Shown here: positions 63,821 through 64,000 of the stretch, piece by piece
How the letters are laid out: every line of letters begins with the position of its first letter
Numbering within the stretch: position 1 is the first letter of the stretch
Assembly: GCF_001579805.1 (NCBI RefSeq)
Contig: NZ_CP014546.1
Coordinates: 1,798,001 to 1,862,000 of the forward strand
Length of the DNA stretch: 64,000 nucleotides
Origin: Pseudomonas azotoformans
GTDB taxonomy: Bacteria > Pseudomonadota > Gammaproteobacteria > Pseudomonadales > Pseudomonadaceae
Reading direction: 5' to 3'
Notes under the pieces: model-generated
Seen by the model: the letters and a program-made list of their open reading frames with translations, nothing else
Databases searched by the model: none
What the model was told of the DNA's origin: nothing
Translations under genes and position numbers: made by a program

Positions 63821-64000
63821 TGAAACGGATGACCCTGGGCCTGGCGACCTTGCTCGCCAGCGTCAGCGCCTACAGCGCCGACATCCCGTTGTACCCGACC
63901 GGCCCGGAGCAAGACGCAGCGTTCCTGCGTTTTGCCAACGGCACCCCCGGCGAATTGAAGCTGGTGGCCGACGGTTCCAAGGCCAGCCTGGTGTTGAATG
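63820..64000 (+). CDS. wssG: WssG, AlgF-like acetylation protein, 3' end outside window
   Basis: First 60 codons only (MKRMTLGLATLLASVSAYSADIP..., signal peptide). The following sequence resembles AlgF, which supports polysaccharide O-acetylation. The start shares one base with the wssF stop. wssH and wssI are expected to the right of the window. Confidence 0.85.
   Translation, partial: MKRMTLGLATLLASVSAYSADIPLYPTGPEQDAAFLRFANGTPGELKLVADGSKASLVLN

Overview
The window looks like chromosome from a fluorescent Pseudomonas (P. fluorescens group). The evidence is GC-rich coding with tight ATGA overlaps, an OprD-family porin, P. fluorescens-type REP hairpins, dctB/dctD and, at the right edge, the wss acetylated-cellulose operon in its SBW25-like order. 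These assignments come from reading motifs and gene order; no database search was run.

Layout. 1-9 kb: hslO (5' end missing), pckA, a DMT transporter, a membrane-anchored DUF1493 protein, a Fic toxin with its small YhfG antitoxin, a subtilisin-like lipoprotein, a RecQ-type helicase, a thioesterase and a glycine-zipper protein. 9.5-24 kb: a YdeP-type molybdopterin oxidoreductase with fdhD and a LysR regulator, kbp, yrfG, nudE-cysQ, dctBD and the dTDP-rhamnose operon rfbBACD. 24-32.4 kb: a three-domain kinase/aminotransferase, aguA, a TonB-dependent receptor with a likely Fur box, and an OprD porin whose leader carries a promoter and a terminator hairpin. 32.5-39.7 kb: tautomerase, an unusual SDR, an AraC regulator, then an envelope/secreted operon (DUF1254, MipA, class A acid phosphatase, outer-membrane protein) downstream of an AraC-type regulator that is broken by a frameshift.

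40.16-51.25 kb is a visibly AT-richer genomic island of about 11.1 kb, integrated at the 3' end of tRNA-Thr(TGT). It is bounded by a 17-bp direct repeat, with a P4-type integrase next to the tRNA. Its cargo is the most interesting part of the window. A seven-gene operon encodes an acyl-carrier-protein-like protein, an XRE repressor, an ImmA/IrrE metallopeptidase, a divergent thymidylate synthase, a DNA-base-hypermodification (5-hmdU kinase helical domain) protein, a MazG-like pyrophosphohydrolase and a holo-ACP synthase. It faces a two-gene operon for an HD-domain dGTPase and a small archaeo-eukaryotic-primase-like protein. The set resembles the nucleotide-remodelling cassettes of phages with hypermodified thymine, plus a carrier-protein pair and a repressor/protease switch. 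I infer an inducible nucleotide-modification or nucleotide-depletion system, possibly anti-phage.

51.3-64 kb: a small lipoprotein, then wssABCDEF and the start of wssG. These encode cellulose synthase, its export machinery and the first of the acetylation functions.
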